Shown piece after piece: positions 35,695 to 45,141 of a stretch of DNA of 64,000 bases (its first letter is position 1; each line of letters opens with the position of its first letter). Both the position numbers and the translations under genes were made by a program. The notes under the pieces were generated by a model. It worked only from the letters and a program-made list of their open reading frames with translations. It had not been told where the DNA came from and ran no database searches. Source of the stretch: Wolbachia endosymbiont of Oedothorax gibbosus (GTDB lineage Bacteria > Pseudomonadota > Alphaproteobacteria > Rickettsiales > Anaplasmataceae); assembly GCF_936270435.1 (NCBI RefSeq), contig NZ_OW370567.1, positions 1,499,973-1,563,972 of the forward strand, given 5' to 3'.

Positions 35695-36813
35695 GTGGAA
35701 TTAATTTCTAATCTTATCCATCAATTTAGCGATGGAATATATTATTTTTTGTCATTTTCTTTAATAATTTCTGTCATAGTATTCGTGCATGAATATGGGC
35801 ATTATGTTGTTGCCAAAGTATGCAAAGTTAAAGTTGAATCTTTTTCTATAGGTTTTGGTCCTGAAATTTTTGGTTTTAACGATGAGTCTGGAACTAGATG
35901 GAAATTAAGCGCTGTTCCATTGGGTGGTTATGTTAAGATGTTAGGGGATACTAATGCAGCGAGTGTCCCAGCTGATCAAAAAGAATTAACTGAAGAAGAA
36001 AAGTTGTATTCATTTCATACAAAACCGCGGTATAAAAAAGCAGCAGTGATTTTTGCAGGACCTTTTGCAAATATGATACTTGCTGTTATAGCTTTTACAA
36101 TATTTTTTAGTACGGCAGGGTATTACCGCACTCCACCGGTGATTAGGGATGTAATTGAAGGAAGTGCAGCCAAACAAGCTGGCCTATTACCAGGTGACAC
36201 TATTACACAAATCAATGAACATAAAATAAAATACTTTGAAGATATTTCACGTGTGATAATGTCGAACCCCAAGACGAGAATGGAAATTAAATATAGCAGA
36301 AATAATGAGGAGCGTAGAACTAGCCTGACTCCATTGACAATTGAGAGTAGAGATGTTTTTGGCAACATAATAGAAAGAGAAACTATAGGGATTATTTCAG
36401 TCAATACATTAAAGCAGTCATCTTTTCTTGGGGCTGTGAGCTTATCAGTAAGTGAAACTTACCACACTATGTGCTTAACGATCAAAGCTATCTTTCAAAT
36501 TATCGTTGGTAAGAGAAGTGCAAGTGAAATAGGTGGACCAATAAAAATTGCAAAATATTCAGGGCAATCAGCCAAAAAAGGATTTATTATGGTTGTGTAT
36601 CTCATGGCAATTATTTCAGCTAATTTAGCTGCGATTAACTTGCTACCAATTCCGCTACTGGATGGTGGGCATTTATTTCGTTATATTATAGAAGCAGTTA
36701 TACGTAGAGATTTAAGTTTGAAATATCAAAAATATGAGGCTACCTTTGGTGCTTTCATTTTGTTCTTGCTGATGGCAATTGCAATTTCGAATGATATTAG
36801 GAGTCTTTTTTAA
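35695..36813 (+). CDS. rseP: site-2 intramembrane metalloprotease RseP
   Basis: 372 aa from GTG. Zinc motif HEYGH in VIVFVHEYGHYVVAK (about residue 33), FSIGFGPEIFGF, one PDZ domain (VIEGSAAKQAGLLPGDTI), and the second catalytic block AAINLLPIPLLDGGH. Four transmembrane segments. It cuts membrane-bound substrates such as anti-sigma factors; here it is grouped with bamA, skp and fabZ as in most alphaproteobacteria, but no RseA is visible. Confidence 0.95.
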   Translation: MELISNLIHQFSDGIYYFLSFSLIISVIVFVHEYGHYVVAKVCKVKVESFSIGFGPEIFGFNDESGTRWKLSAVPLGGYVKMLGDTNAASVPADQKELTEEEKLYSFHTKPRYKKAAVIFAGPFANMILAVIAFTIFFSTAGYYRTPPVIRDVIEGSAAKQAGLLPGDTITQINEHKIKYFEDISRVIMSNPKTRMEIKYSRNNEERRTSLTPLTIESRDVFGNIIERETIGIISVNTLKQSSFLGAVSLSVSETYHTMCLTIKAIFQIIVGKRSASEIGGPIKIAKYSGQSAKKGFIMVVYLMAIISANLAAINLLPIPLLDGGHLFRYIIEAVIRRDLSLKYQKYEATFGAFILFLLMAIAISNDIRSLF

Positions 36814-36820
36814 AATAAAT

Positions 36821-39151
36821 ATGAAAAAGCTACTTTACATATTATTAATAGTAATTTTTCCCGCTCTACTTGTTGCTTTAGAAAATAAGGAAAAAGTACA
36901 GATAAAAGATATCAAATGCATTGGCAATGAGCGAGTAAGCAATCAAACAATAGGGTTTTATATAAAGTTGGAACCTGGTAGCTATGTAGATGACGATGAT
37001 ATAGATTCGATTATAAAAGGTTTATATAAAACAAAGTTGTTTGCTAGTGTTAACGCTTATATCGATGATAAAAAAAATTTAGTAGTAAAAATTCAAGAAA
37101 ATCCACTAATTAACAAGATAATATTAAAGGGTAATAAATTATTTAACAGCAAAGAGCTGCTAAATAATGTAATTCAATCAAAATCGCTAACTATTTTCAC
37201 TGAAACAAAATTGCAAAACGATTTAATGAATTTAATCACTACTTATAGAAATAACGGTAAGGTTGGTGTTAACGTTGCATATGAGCTGAATAAGCTTGAT
37301 AGTAATAGGGTCAATCTAATTTTTAAAATAAAAGAAGGTAAAACCTCTAAAATTAAGGATATAAGATTTATAGGTAACAAAAACTTTTCTGAAAACGAGC
37401 TAGAGCAAGCTATTAAAGTGCATAGTAATGACATATTTAGTAAGTTATTTAGAGCCATGTTTAAGGGCGGAACTCGTTATTCACCACAATATTTATTGAT
37501 TAACACAGAATTGCTCGATCGTTTTTATTCGTCTAAGGGATATATTCAAAATAATATTCAACCGATTGTTGAGGTTGATAATAACAATCAGATAGAGTTG
37601 ACTTTTTTGATTGACGAAGGACAGCAATATTTGTTTGGAAATAATGAGGTTAATATTGAAACTGAAATTCAGGATTTGAGCCTAAAAGGAGAAATATTGG
37701 ATTTTATAACAGAGGAAAACGATAAGGTATTTAATAGAGTTAAAATTAATAATACAGTAGAAAAAATAAACAAGTATTTAAATGAGAAAGGATATATATT
37801 TGCAAAAGTTAATCCAGAGTATGCACAACGTGACAATGTTGTAGATGTGACCTACAGAGTGCTGCCGGGTAAAAAGATTTATATAAATCAAATTACAATT
37901 GATGGTAACGATCGCACTTTAGATAAAGTGATCAGAAGTAAGCTAAGTGTAGCAGAAGGTGATGCATACAATATATCTGAGATTCAAAAATCACGTAAAA
38001 AACTAATGAGTAGTGATTTTTTTGAAACAGTGAAAGTAAATAGTTACGCAGTTAATGGCGATGCAGTAAATCTTGACTTAAATGTTAAAGAAAAAAACAC
38101 TACTTCGTTGTATTTGGGAGGAGGTGTGTCTTTTCCTGGTGGAGCATTGATTAAAATTGACCTCAAAGACCGTAATTTATTTGGTACTGGAAAAGAACTC
38201 TCTTTTGCTCTCGAAAAAAGTCAATACGTATTTTCTACTGATTTAGAGTTTGTTGAAAATAATTTTAATGATTCTGATACATCACTAGGTGTAGGCGTAT
38301 TTTACGAAAAACAAGATAAGCCAAACACTACTTTTGATAGTTGCGATATGGGATTTTTTACAAAGTTATCATATAAAGCCACAGAGAACTTAACTAATTC
38401 CCTTCGCTATTCTTATAAGTATAATCATATACACATGGATAATAAGGGTGGACAAGACACCGATATCTCTGAAATAATACTGGACCGAAAAGGTGAACAT
38501 CAGATTTCATCAGTAGGATACACATTGGCATATAATAAACTAGATAATCTTTATGCTCCAAAAGAAGGATATTTATTGCGTATAAGTCAGGATGTTTCAG
38601 GATTGGGAGGGAATGTAAACTTCCTAAAATCTGAGTTCTTGTCTTTTTACACGCATCCTATATTAAGTAAAATTGACGATAGCATAATACTACGCTTTAA
38701 GATGGCGGCAGGTCATATTTTTTCTTATACCGATGAAGATCTAAACATTGGCCAGCACTTTTTTAAAGGGGGTAATGAGATTAGAGGGTTTGACCTTTCC
38801 GGTATTGGACCAAGAGCAGAAGACAAAAATAAAAGCTCACTAGGAGGCAAAACTTATTTTAATTTAACACAGCAAGTAGATTTCCCACTACCAAAACTAT
38901 ATGACTATGCTGGTATCAAAGGCTCATTATTTGTTGACTATGCAACACTTTTTGGCTTAGATGATAAAAATGGGAAATATAAAGATCCATATAATGATAG
39001 TAAGCTTATAAGAGTGTCACCAGGTTTTGGCTTTTCAATGCCTTCTCCTTTTGGTAGACTTAGATTAGATTTTGGGTTTCCTTTAGTAAAGGAATCTTAT
39101 GATATAATACCATCACCAAATGTTAAATTTTCTATTGAAGCGGGGATTTGA
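36821..39151 (+). CDS. bamA: outer-membrane protein assembly factor BamA
   Basis: 776 aa from ATG 36821, with AGGAG about 18 bp upstream in the end of rseP; the 14-codon longer start at 36779 would place a non-signal sequence first. Signal peptide LLYILLIVIFPALLVAL, five POTRA domains (residues about 25-350; first VQIKDIKCIGNERVSNQTI) and a C-terminal 16-strand barrel with the loop-6 motif IRGFDLSGIGP and final beta-signal. It inserts outer-membrane proteins. Confidence 0.95.
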   Translation: MKKLLYILLIVIFPALLVALENKEKVQIKDIKCIGNERVSNQTIGFYIKLEPGSYVDDDDIDSIIKGLYKTKLFASVNAYIDDKKNLVVKIQENPLINKIILKGNKLFNSKELLNNVIQSKSLTIFTETKLQNDLMNLITTYRNNGKVGVNVAYELNKLDSNRVNLIFKIKEGKTSKIKDIRFIGNKNFSENELEQAIKVHSNDIFSKLFRAMFKGGTRYSPQYLLINTELLDRFYSSKGYIQNNIQPIVEVDNNNQIELTFLIDEGQQYLFGNNEVNIETEIQDLSLKGEILDFITEENDKVFNRVKINNTVEKINKYLNEKGYIFAKVNPEYAQRDNVVDVTYRVLPGKKIYINQITIDGNDRTLDKVIRSKLSVAEGDAYNISEIQKSRKKLMSSDFFETVKVNSYAVNGDAVNLDLNVKEKNTTSLYLGGGVSFPGGALIKIDLKDRNLFGTGKELSFALEKSQYVFSTDLEFVENNFNDSDTSLGVGVFYEKQDKPNTTFDSCDMGFFTKLSYKATENLTNSLRYSYKYNHIHMDNKGGQDTDISEIILDRKGEHQISSVGYTLAYNKLDNLYAPKEGYLLRISQDVSGLGGNVNFLKSEFLSFYTHPILSKIDDSIILRFKMAAGHIFSYTDEDLNIGQHFFKGGNEIRGFDLSGIGPRAEDKNKSSLGGKTYFNLTQQVDFPLPKLYDYAGIKGSLFVDYATLFGLDDKNGKYKDPYNDSKLIRVSPGFGFSMPSPFGRLRLDFGFPLVKESYDIIPSPNVKFSIEAGI

Positions 39152-39703
39152 ATGAAATATATACAGTTATTTATATCAGTTATTGCCTTAATTATTTCCT
39201 TATTTGTGGGGTATAAGTTTGTAGGATATCAACCTCAGAACACAAAGGCTGCCATTATTGATAGTGATAAAGTTATCAATGAATCCCTTGCTCTGCAAAA
39301 CATACAACAACAAATAAAGGAGCAGAATTCTAGATTACAACAAGAATTTGAAAGTGAGTTAGAAAAACTTAAGCCATCAAAAGAAGAATTTGAACTTTTG
39401 TCAGAAGAAGCAAAAAAGGAAAAGACAGAACAGTTTAATAAGCATACTGTAAATGCTAGAGATGCTTACGCTAAAAAAATGTTGTATTTAGAAGAAAGTT
39501 ATAGAGATGGAGTAGAGAGTGTTTTTAACAAGATAAAAGAAGTTGCTAAAAAAACGGCAGAAAAAGACAACATAGATTTGGTACTATTTATTTCAAAAAA
39601 GAACCAAGTTTTATACTCTATGGATGAAGTTGATTTATCGGATATGGTATTAAACAATATAAACAAGGAAATACCTGAATTTGCTTTAAAAGGCATTGAG
39701 TAG
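39152..39703 (+). CDS. skp: periplasmic chaperone Skp/OmpH-like
   Basis: 183 aa, N-terminal membrane/signal segment (LFISVIALIISLFVGYKFVGY) then AAIIDSDKVINESLALQNIQQQI and a long Lys/Glu-rich coiled coil (residues 50-130), the arms of the Skp trimer. It starts directly at the bamA stop. It carries unfolded outer-membrane proteins to BamA. Confidence 0.88.
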   Translation: MKYIQLFISVIALIISLFVGYKFVGYQPQNTKAAIIDSDKVINESLALQNIQQQIKEQNSRLQQEFESELEKLKPSKEEFELLSEEAKKEKTEQFNKHTVNARDAYAKKMLYLEESYRDGVESVFNKIKEVAKKTAEKDNIDLVLFISKKNQVLYSMDEVDLSDMVLNNINKEIPEFALKGIE

Positions 39704-39707
39704 GCTT

Positions 39708-40157
39708 ATGCAATTTAATATCAGTGATATTATAAAAATACTACCACATTCTTATCCGTTTCTCTTAGTAGATAGGGTTATAGAGTGTGATCCTGGTAAA
39801 AGTATAAAAGCAATCAAAAATGTGACTTTCAATGAGCCATTTTTTATTGGCCATTTCCCTGGTCATCCAATAATGCCAGGAGTCTTAATAATTGAATCTC
39901 TAGCTCAGGCATCTGCAATATGTATTCTTGGTAAAGAAAGTCAAGGTACAATAGAAAACAAAGCTATTTACTTTATGTCTATTGAAAATGCAAAATTCAG
40001 AAAGCCAGTCACTCCAGGGGACACACTGATTCTGCAAGCTAACATTAAAAATGCACGTTTAAGTGCATGTAAATTTGAGTGTGTTGCATATGTTGGCGAA
40101 GAAAAAGTTGCAGAAGCAACGATTTTAGCTATGTTGCAAAACACGCAAATTCAGTAA
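39708..40157 (+). CDS. fabZ: 3-hydroxyacyl-ACP dehydratase
   Basis: 149 aa from ATG 39708, four codons after a TTG that overlaps skp. It dehydrates 3-hydroxyacyl-ACP in fatty-acid synthesis. Motifs: [14 protein letters not shown], the catalytic His in [23 protein letters not shown] with Glu, and [11 protein letters not shown]. Standard length. Confidence 0.96.
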   Translation: MQFNISDIIKILPHSYPFLLVDRVIECDPGKSIKAIKNVTFNEPFFIGHFPGHPIMPGVLIIESLAQASAICILGKESQGTIENKAIYFMSIENAKFRKPVTPGDTLILQANIKNARLSACKFECVAYVGEEKVAEATILAMLQNTQIQ

Positions 40158-40209
40158 TTTTCATCTATAAAAAACTATCTCTATAGTGTACGCACTATAT
40201 AATATAGCA

Positions 40210-43200
40210 ATGCAACTGAATTTCAACATCTCATTTTCTAATCTATATACTCGCAATGGATTAATAAAATTAGATGAGACATTTTTGAATTATATTAAAT
40301 CATGTGATGAAAGCTTGTTTTGTTCATTAATTGAAGCAAGAGAAAAAGCAGCTTCTTCTTCGATGTCATCCCAGTGTCACCCCCAGTCATCCCAGTGCGT
40401 GACACTGGGATCCATAGAACAACCAATGTTGGCCACTCAAATAACAGATAGTCAGCTAATAATAGACCTCTCATATTTATTTGACGAGTTCATTGCAAAA
40501 CTTTTCAACATTGAAAAAGAAATAAAGGAACTAAAGAAAAAGCACAACAATTTTGCTCTAATATATAAATGCAAAAGGTTATTTGTCCAACGCTATGCAT
40601 TGAAGAAATACACTGATATAGCAAATATTGATTATGTTACCAACAGATTAAATAGTTTCCTTACTTTGCCAACAACAGAAAAAAATTTTGCTGAGCAGGT
40701 GATGCATTGGTTTGAAAATAAAGAGGATCACAAAGAAGAAATAGAACTTGCGGCACAATATGCAGTGTGGAGAGTAAAAAACAAACAGAGTATATTATTC
40801 AGTATTCATAAAAAATTTGACCACGAAAATCTCATACCATTTTCTAAAAAAGAAGTAGACAAAGTTGAAGTGTTGTATTCAAGCGAAATAAAAAGACGAT
40901 ATGGTTTTGACTTAACAAGTGAAAAGGTGAGTTTGAATAAAGCATTGGATAATGCTCATTACTGCATATTTTGTCATAAGCAAAATAAGGACAGTTGTTC
41001 AAAGGGGCTAATTAATAACGACAATACCTTTAAACAGTCCCCACTCAAAGTTGAGCTGCACGGTTGCCCACTAGAGCAGAAAATATCAGAAATGAACCTG
41101 GTAAAAAGCGAAGGGTACAGCATAGCAGGCCTTGCAATTGTGATGATAGATAACCCATTATGTGCGGCTACTGGGCACAGAATATGCAATGACTGTATGA
41201 ACTCGTGCATATATCAGAAACAAGAACCCGTGAATGTGCCAATGATCGAAACAAGGATTTTGGATGATGTACTTAGTTTACCGTACGGATTTGAAATATA
41301 TTCTCTGCTCAGCCGTTGGAATCCTTTAAATTTTCAGCGTTCATTACCAAGAGAAAACACCGGAAAAAACGTTCTAGTTGTAGGCCTTGGTCCTGCTGGT
41401 TTTAATTTAGCTCATCATTTGTTGAATGATGGGCATAGCGTTATCGCCATTGATGGATTAAAAATTGAGCCTTTGATCGATAATTTCCAACTAATTAAAG
41501 ATTTTAAACACAAAAAATTGAGTGAACGCATGGCAGATGGGTTTGGTGGGGTGGCAGAATATGGCATTACTTCTCGGTGGGATAAGAATTACTTAAAGAT
41601 TATTAGATTACTGCTGGAAAGACGTGAGAATTTCGCACTTTATGGAGGCATTCGTTTTGGTGGCACGATTAATGTTGATGATGCCTTCAACTTGGGTTTT
41701 GATCACATCGCCCTAGCACTTGGCTCTGGCAAGCCACGAATGATCAAAATAAAGAATATACTAGCTCGTGGAGTGCGTATGGCATCTGACTTTCTTATGT
41801 CGTTACAACTGACTGGCGCTCTTAAATTTGATTCTATAGCGAATCTGCAAGTTCGTATGCCGATAGTTGTTATAGGTGCGGGGCTTACTGCGATTGACAC
41901 TGCCACTGAAGCTTTAGCGTATTATCCAATTCAAGTAGAAAAATTTCTTCTTCGTTATGCGATATTAGTTGATAAGTATGGAAAGGACTGTGTTGAAAAA
42001 GATTGGACAGAGGAAGAACACAAAATTGCAAATGAGCTCATATCGCACGCAAAGTTGATCCAAGCAGAGCGAGAGTTAGCAAAAAAAGAGAATAGAGAAA
42101 TAAAAATATTAGAGTTAATGCAGAGTTTGGGGGGAGTGAAAGTTGTATATAGAAAAGAGCTAAAAGATTCACCAAGTTATCGATTAAATAGCGAAGAGGT
42201 GCAAAATGCACTGTCAGAAGGGATTTACTTTATTGAAAACTTAGAGCCAGTTGAAGTTGTGACGGATAAATATAATCATGCTGAATCAATAAAACTAATA
42301 GACACAAAATCCGGCGAAATCAAATGCATGAAAGCACGTTCTATTTTTATAGCAGCAGGTACTGAGCCAAATACAGTTATTGCAACAGAAGATAAAAAGC
42401 ATTTTAAATTAAGCAATGGGTATTTTACTCATTTGAATTCATCAGGAAAAGAAATAGATCCAATATTTTCTCCTAAGATGCAGAATAAAGACAGAATATT
42501 AGTATATAAGCAAGGCAATAAAACAATTAGCTTTTTTGGTGATCTTCATCCTTCGTATAGCGGTAGCGTCGTGAAAGCTATGGCAAGCGCTAAGAATGGT
42601 TACCCTATCATTTCTCAGCTTTTGAATAGAGTTAATAGCTTCATTTCTGCCACTCCAGATAGAATCTCGGAGTCATATGCACAATTGTATGAATGTTGTA
42701 ATGTAAGAGTAACTTTCACCAAAAAAGATGTCATTCCAGTGCCCAGACACTGGGATCCAGAAAACTTAATTTTGAATGAGTACACCAGATGGTTGTATAG
42801 TCAGAACTGGATTCCAGCGTCAGCTACTTGCATGACACCACCTGCTATGCGAATTACCTACAAATTGCAGCATTTGTACACTAAAGCGTCACGCGCTGGA
42901 ATAATATCAGAACACCTGGCTAACAAAGAATTTTTCAATAAAATCAAAGAGCAATTCACTGCAAAGGTTATAAAAGTTCAATATTTAACAGACAAAGTTG
43001 TGGAAATAGTGATCAAAGTACCACTTGCGGCAAAGAATTTTAAGCCTGGGCAATTCTTTAGATTGCAAAATTTTGAAACCAATAGCAGAAAAGCCAATAA
43101 TACAAACCTTGCTATGGAGGGTATAGCTGTAACTGGCACTGAAGTAGACAAAAAAAAAGGAATTATTTCCACTATTGTGCTGGAAATCGGCGGTTCCACT

Positions 43201-43278
43201 GGTTTATGCAGACACTTAAGAGAAGGCGAGCAAATAATTCTTATGGGCCCAACTGGCAGCCCTACTGAAGTCTACTAG
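40210..43278 (+). CDS. GltD-like flavoprotein oxidoreductase with palindromic inserts, C-terminally truncated
   Basis: 1,022 aa from ATG 40210. Residues 245-350 hold cysteine clusters CIFCHKQNKDSC, CPLEQ and HRICNDCMNSC like the Fe-S arm of glutamate synthase small subunits. Then FAD-binding NVLVVGLGPAGFNLAHHLL (about 395), NADPH-binding PIVVIGAGLTAIDTATEAL (about 555) and, from about 920, a ferredoxin-reductase FAD barrel (KPGQFFRLQNF, GSTGLCRHL, ILMGPTGSP). It stops just after that barrel, so the NAD-binding half expected there is missing. Two palindromic elements are read through in frame (residues about 52-68 and 841-877). Physiological substrate unknown. Confidence 0.8.
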   Translation: MQLNFNISFSNLYTRNGLIKLDETFLNYIKSCDESLFCSLIEAREKAASSSMSSQCHPQSSQCVTLGSIEQPMLATQITDSQLIIDLSYLFDEFIAKLFNIEKEIKELKKKHNNFALIYKCKRLFVQRYALKKYTDIANIDYVTNRLNSFLTLPTTEKNFAEQVMHWFENKEDHKEEIELAAQYAVWRVKNKQSILFSIHKKFDHENLIPFSKKEVDKVEVLYSSEIKRRYGFDLTSEKVSLNKALDNAHYCIFCHKQNKDSCSKGLINNDNTFKQSPLKVELHGCPLEQKISEMNLVKSEGYSIAGLAIVMIDNPLCAATGHRICNDCMNSCIYQKQEPVNVPMIETRILDDVLSLPYGFEIYSLLSRWNPLNFQRSLPRENTGKNVLVVGLGPAGFNLAHHLLNDGHSVIAIDGLKIEPLIDNFQLIKDFKHKKLSERMADGFGGVAEYGITSRWDKNYLKIIRLLLERRENFALYGGIRFGGTINVDDAFNLGFDHIALALGSGKPRMIKIKNILARGVRMASDFLMSLQLTGALKFDSIANLQVRMPIVVIGAGLTAIDTATEALAYYPIQVEKFLLRYAILVDKYGKDCVEKDWTEEEHKIANELISHAKLIQAERELAKKENREIKILELMQSLGGVKVVYRKELKDSPSYRLNSEEVQNALSEGIYFIENLEPVEVVTDKYNHAESIKLIDTKSGEIKCMKARSIFIAAGTEPNTVIATEDKKHFKLSNGYFTHLNSSGKEIDPIFSPKMQNKDRILVYKQGNKTISFFGDLHPSYSGSVVKAMASAKNGYPIISQLLNRVNSFISATPDRISESYAQLYECCNVRVTFTKKDVIPVPRHWDPENLILNEYTRWLYSQNWIPASATCMTPPAMRITYKLQHLYTKASRAGIISEHLANKEFFNKIKEQFTAKVIKVQYLTDKVVEIVIKVPLAAKNFKPGQFFRLQNFETNSRKANNTNLAMEGIAVTGTEVDKKKGIISTIVLEIGGSTGLCRHLREGEQIILMGPTGSPTEVY
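40362..40413. repeat. palindromic element inside the GltD-like gene, near its start
   Basis: TCATCCCAGTG is repeated at 40365 and 40387, the second followed by its complement CACTGGGATCCA. It is read in frame as SMSSQCHPQSSQCVTLGSI, in a part of the protein without conserved residues. Confidence 0.8.
42728..42838. repeat. complete palindromic element inside the GltD-like gene
   Basis: The two-hairpin element (ATTCCAGTGCCCAGACACTGG..., AT-rich middle, ...TGGATTCCAGCG...) has the same order as the reverse of 54218-54335 and is read in frame as about 37 residues (VIPVPRHWDPEN ... QNWIPAS). It sits between VTFTKK and PAMRITYK. Confidence 0.88.
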
Positions 43279-43335
43279 GTCTGGATATTAAAGTGATGCC
43301 AAATTTTATTTCAAAAAGTAAATAATTTACTAACG

Positions 43336-43379
43336 CTCGTGCACAAATTAAAAATAAATTATGCACGAGTGTAGCATTA
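43336..43379. repeat. hairpin, arms CTCGTGCA/TGCACGAG
   Basis: 8-bp perfect arms 28 bp apart, A/T-rich loop, about 60 bp past the end of the truncated flavoprotein gene. Possibly a transcription end. Confidence 0.5.
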
Positions 43380-43425
43380 TGAATTAAGAATGCTATATTA
43401 AAGCTTACCTCACTATTAAAGCTAT

Positions 43426-43458
43426 CGGTCAGATTAGATTAAAAACCTAATCTGACCG
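43426..43458. terminator. 12-bp perfect hairpin, probable terminator
   Basis: Arms CGGTCAGATTAG (43426-43437) and CTAATCTGACCG (43447-43458), loop of nine, followed by GTTTCT. It separates the flavoprotein gene from the antiporter gene. The rest of the gap 43279-43581 shows no gene. Confidence 0.6.
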
Positions 43459-43581
43459 GTTTCTCTATAACCCTCTAAACTCTGATATAATTATATGATA
43501 ATTAGTTTAATTAGTGGTTAATATGCAAATTGATTTTATTCATATATTGAGATAGCATAAACCATATTGGTTTAAATTATT

Positions 43582-45141
43582 GTGCAACTTTATAAATCGT
43601 CACTGTTACTTCTACTGACTGTATTAATAGTTATAGTCCTAAAATTACCTGAAAATTTGAGCATTGCAGTAAATTGGTCTCTCCCAATTCTAGATTTTGA
43701 TTTATCTTTTCGTATCATACTAATATCTTTTTTATCAGTTGCATTTTTAGCTGTTCTACCAGCACAAAATTTGACTTTTTCAGAGATGCTTTCTTTTTTT
43801 GCTTACACTATCAGTTCATTGTGTGCAATTTTATCTAAGCAGACAATATTAGTTATAATATTCTTTGAATTAATGACCGTCAGTGCATTTTTTATTATCG
43901 CAGCTAGCTGTAGAGATAGTGGACCTGCAGTAAGGTACGCTTGTGTACACTTTTTGGTTGGAGTTATATTAATAGCAGGATTGGCACTTCAAAGCACTAA
44001 CCTGATAATTTTGGGTTTATTGATAAACTGCGCTTGTTTTCCTTTTTCGTTTTGGGTTGTTGATGCATATCCTGCTGCATCGCTACATGGCACTACATAT
44101 CTCTCTTTATTTACCACTAAAGTCTCTTTTTTAGTGATGCTTTTACACACTTATAACCTATGGCAAGATTGTACTGAAATATTAGCGTTTGTAGGTGCCA
44201 TCACTGCAATTTACAGCATTATATTTGCTTCTCTTGAGCAAAATATTCGCAGATTTTTATGCTATAATATTGTAGGACAAATGGGCTTGCTGATTATTGC
44301 AGGAAGTTTGCTCAGCCCTTCGGAAAAGGCAACACCAATTTTGATACTGCATATAATCTTCTCTCTTGTTTATCAATCATTATTGTTTGTGGTTAGCAAT
44401 TCGATTATTTCACGAACAAAAACAATTAGTTTTAATGGAGTAGGTAAATTGGTGTCAGTGGAAGGCATGTGTGCTATAATCGCAATACTTACAATGGCTG
44501 CATTTCCTGGAACCGCTGGATTTATTAGTAAATCATACATTACAGCCGGGATTGAAGCGAATGGTACTAATTTAGAAGTGTATAAAAACTTATACAAGGT
44601 TCTAAATTTGCTGCTTCATTTAAGCGTGGGGCTAAAGTTTCTTTATTACTTATTTATTGCAAAAAGTAAGTCAAAACCTTTAGCAGAGAGGGGAGACAAA
44701 ATGACTATGATTATTTTAGCATTTATATGTATAATTGCCGGCAATCCTTACTTACCTATTTACAATAAATCTTCGATTTTCGATTTTGTATACAACACAA
44801 AAAATATTTTGTCGCAATTTGTTTTGTTATTATGTACCACTTTATTGTTCATTCCTTTACACAAGTTATTTTACCCGAGAATAAATTTTAAAATGGATGT
44901 TGATTGGACTTTTAGAGCTTTCATACCCTATATTATCTTGCTGTTCAATCAACTGATCTTTAGAGTGAGAGAAATGTCTGCCAATGTACTGCAAAACTTG
45001 ACTAATTCACTTGCTGGTTTATACTTTAATAATATTACTAAACTTAAAGAAGTGCTGGATTATAACTCAGTGAGTTTTGTTTCAGCTTCTTCTCTCTTTT
45101 TAATGAGTATTCTACTAATGCTATTATGTTTAAATCGTTAA
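43582..45141 (+). CDS. proton-conducting membrane transporter, MrpD/NuoN-like
   Basis: 519 aa from GTG, at least 13 hydrophobic helices. It belongs to the antiporter-like NuoL/M/N-MrpA/D superfamily: FFELMTVSAFFII has the conserved Glu, FPFSFWVVDAYPAASLHGTTYLSLFTTKVS holds the Lys-containing broken helix, and LEQNIRRFLCYNIVGQMG and AAFPGTAGFISKSYI are typical. It may be a subunit of a Mrp-type Na+/H+ antiporter or a stand-alone relative. Its end overlaps ffh by 16 bp. Confidence 0.82.
   Translation: MQLYKSSLLLLLTVLIVIVLKLPENLSIAVNWSLPILDFDLSFRIILISFLSVAFLAVLPAQNLTFSEMLSFFAYTISSLCAILSKQTILVIIFFELMTVSAFFIIAASCRDSGPAVRYACVHFLVGVILIAGLALQSTNLIILGLLINCACFPFSFWVVDAYPAASLHGTTYLSLFTTKVSFLVMLLHTYNLWQDCTEILAFVGAITAIYSIIFASLEQNIRRFLCYNIVGQMGLLIIAGSLLSPSEKATPILILHIIFSLVYQSLLFVVSNSIISRTKTISFNGVGKLVSVEGMCAIIAILTMAAFPGTAGFISKSYITAGIEANGTNLEVYKNLYKVLNLLLHLSVGLKFLYYLFIAKSKSKPLAERGDKMTMIILAFICIIAGNPYLPIYNKSSIFDFVYNTKNILSQFVLLLCTTLLFIPLHKLFYPRINFKMDVDWTFRAFIPYIILLFNQLIFRVREMSANVLQNLTNSLAGLYFNNITKLKEVLDYNSVSFVSASSLFLMSILLMLLCLNR

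Noticed and set aside
41703..41906. Antisense frames in the GltD-like gene
   Set aside because: Mirror of conserved FAD/NAD motifs on the coding strand.
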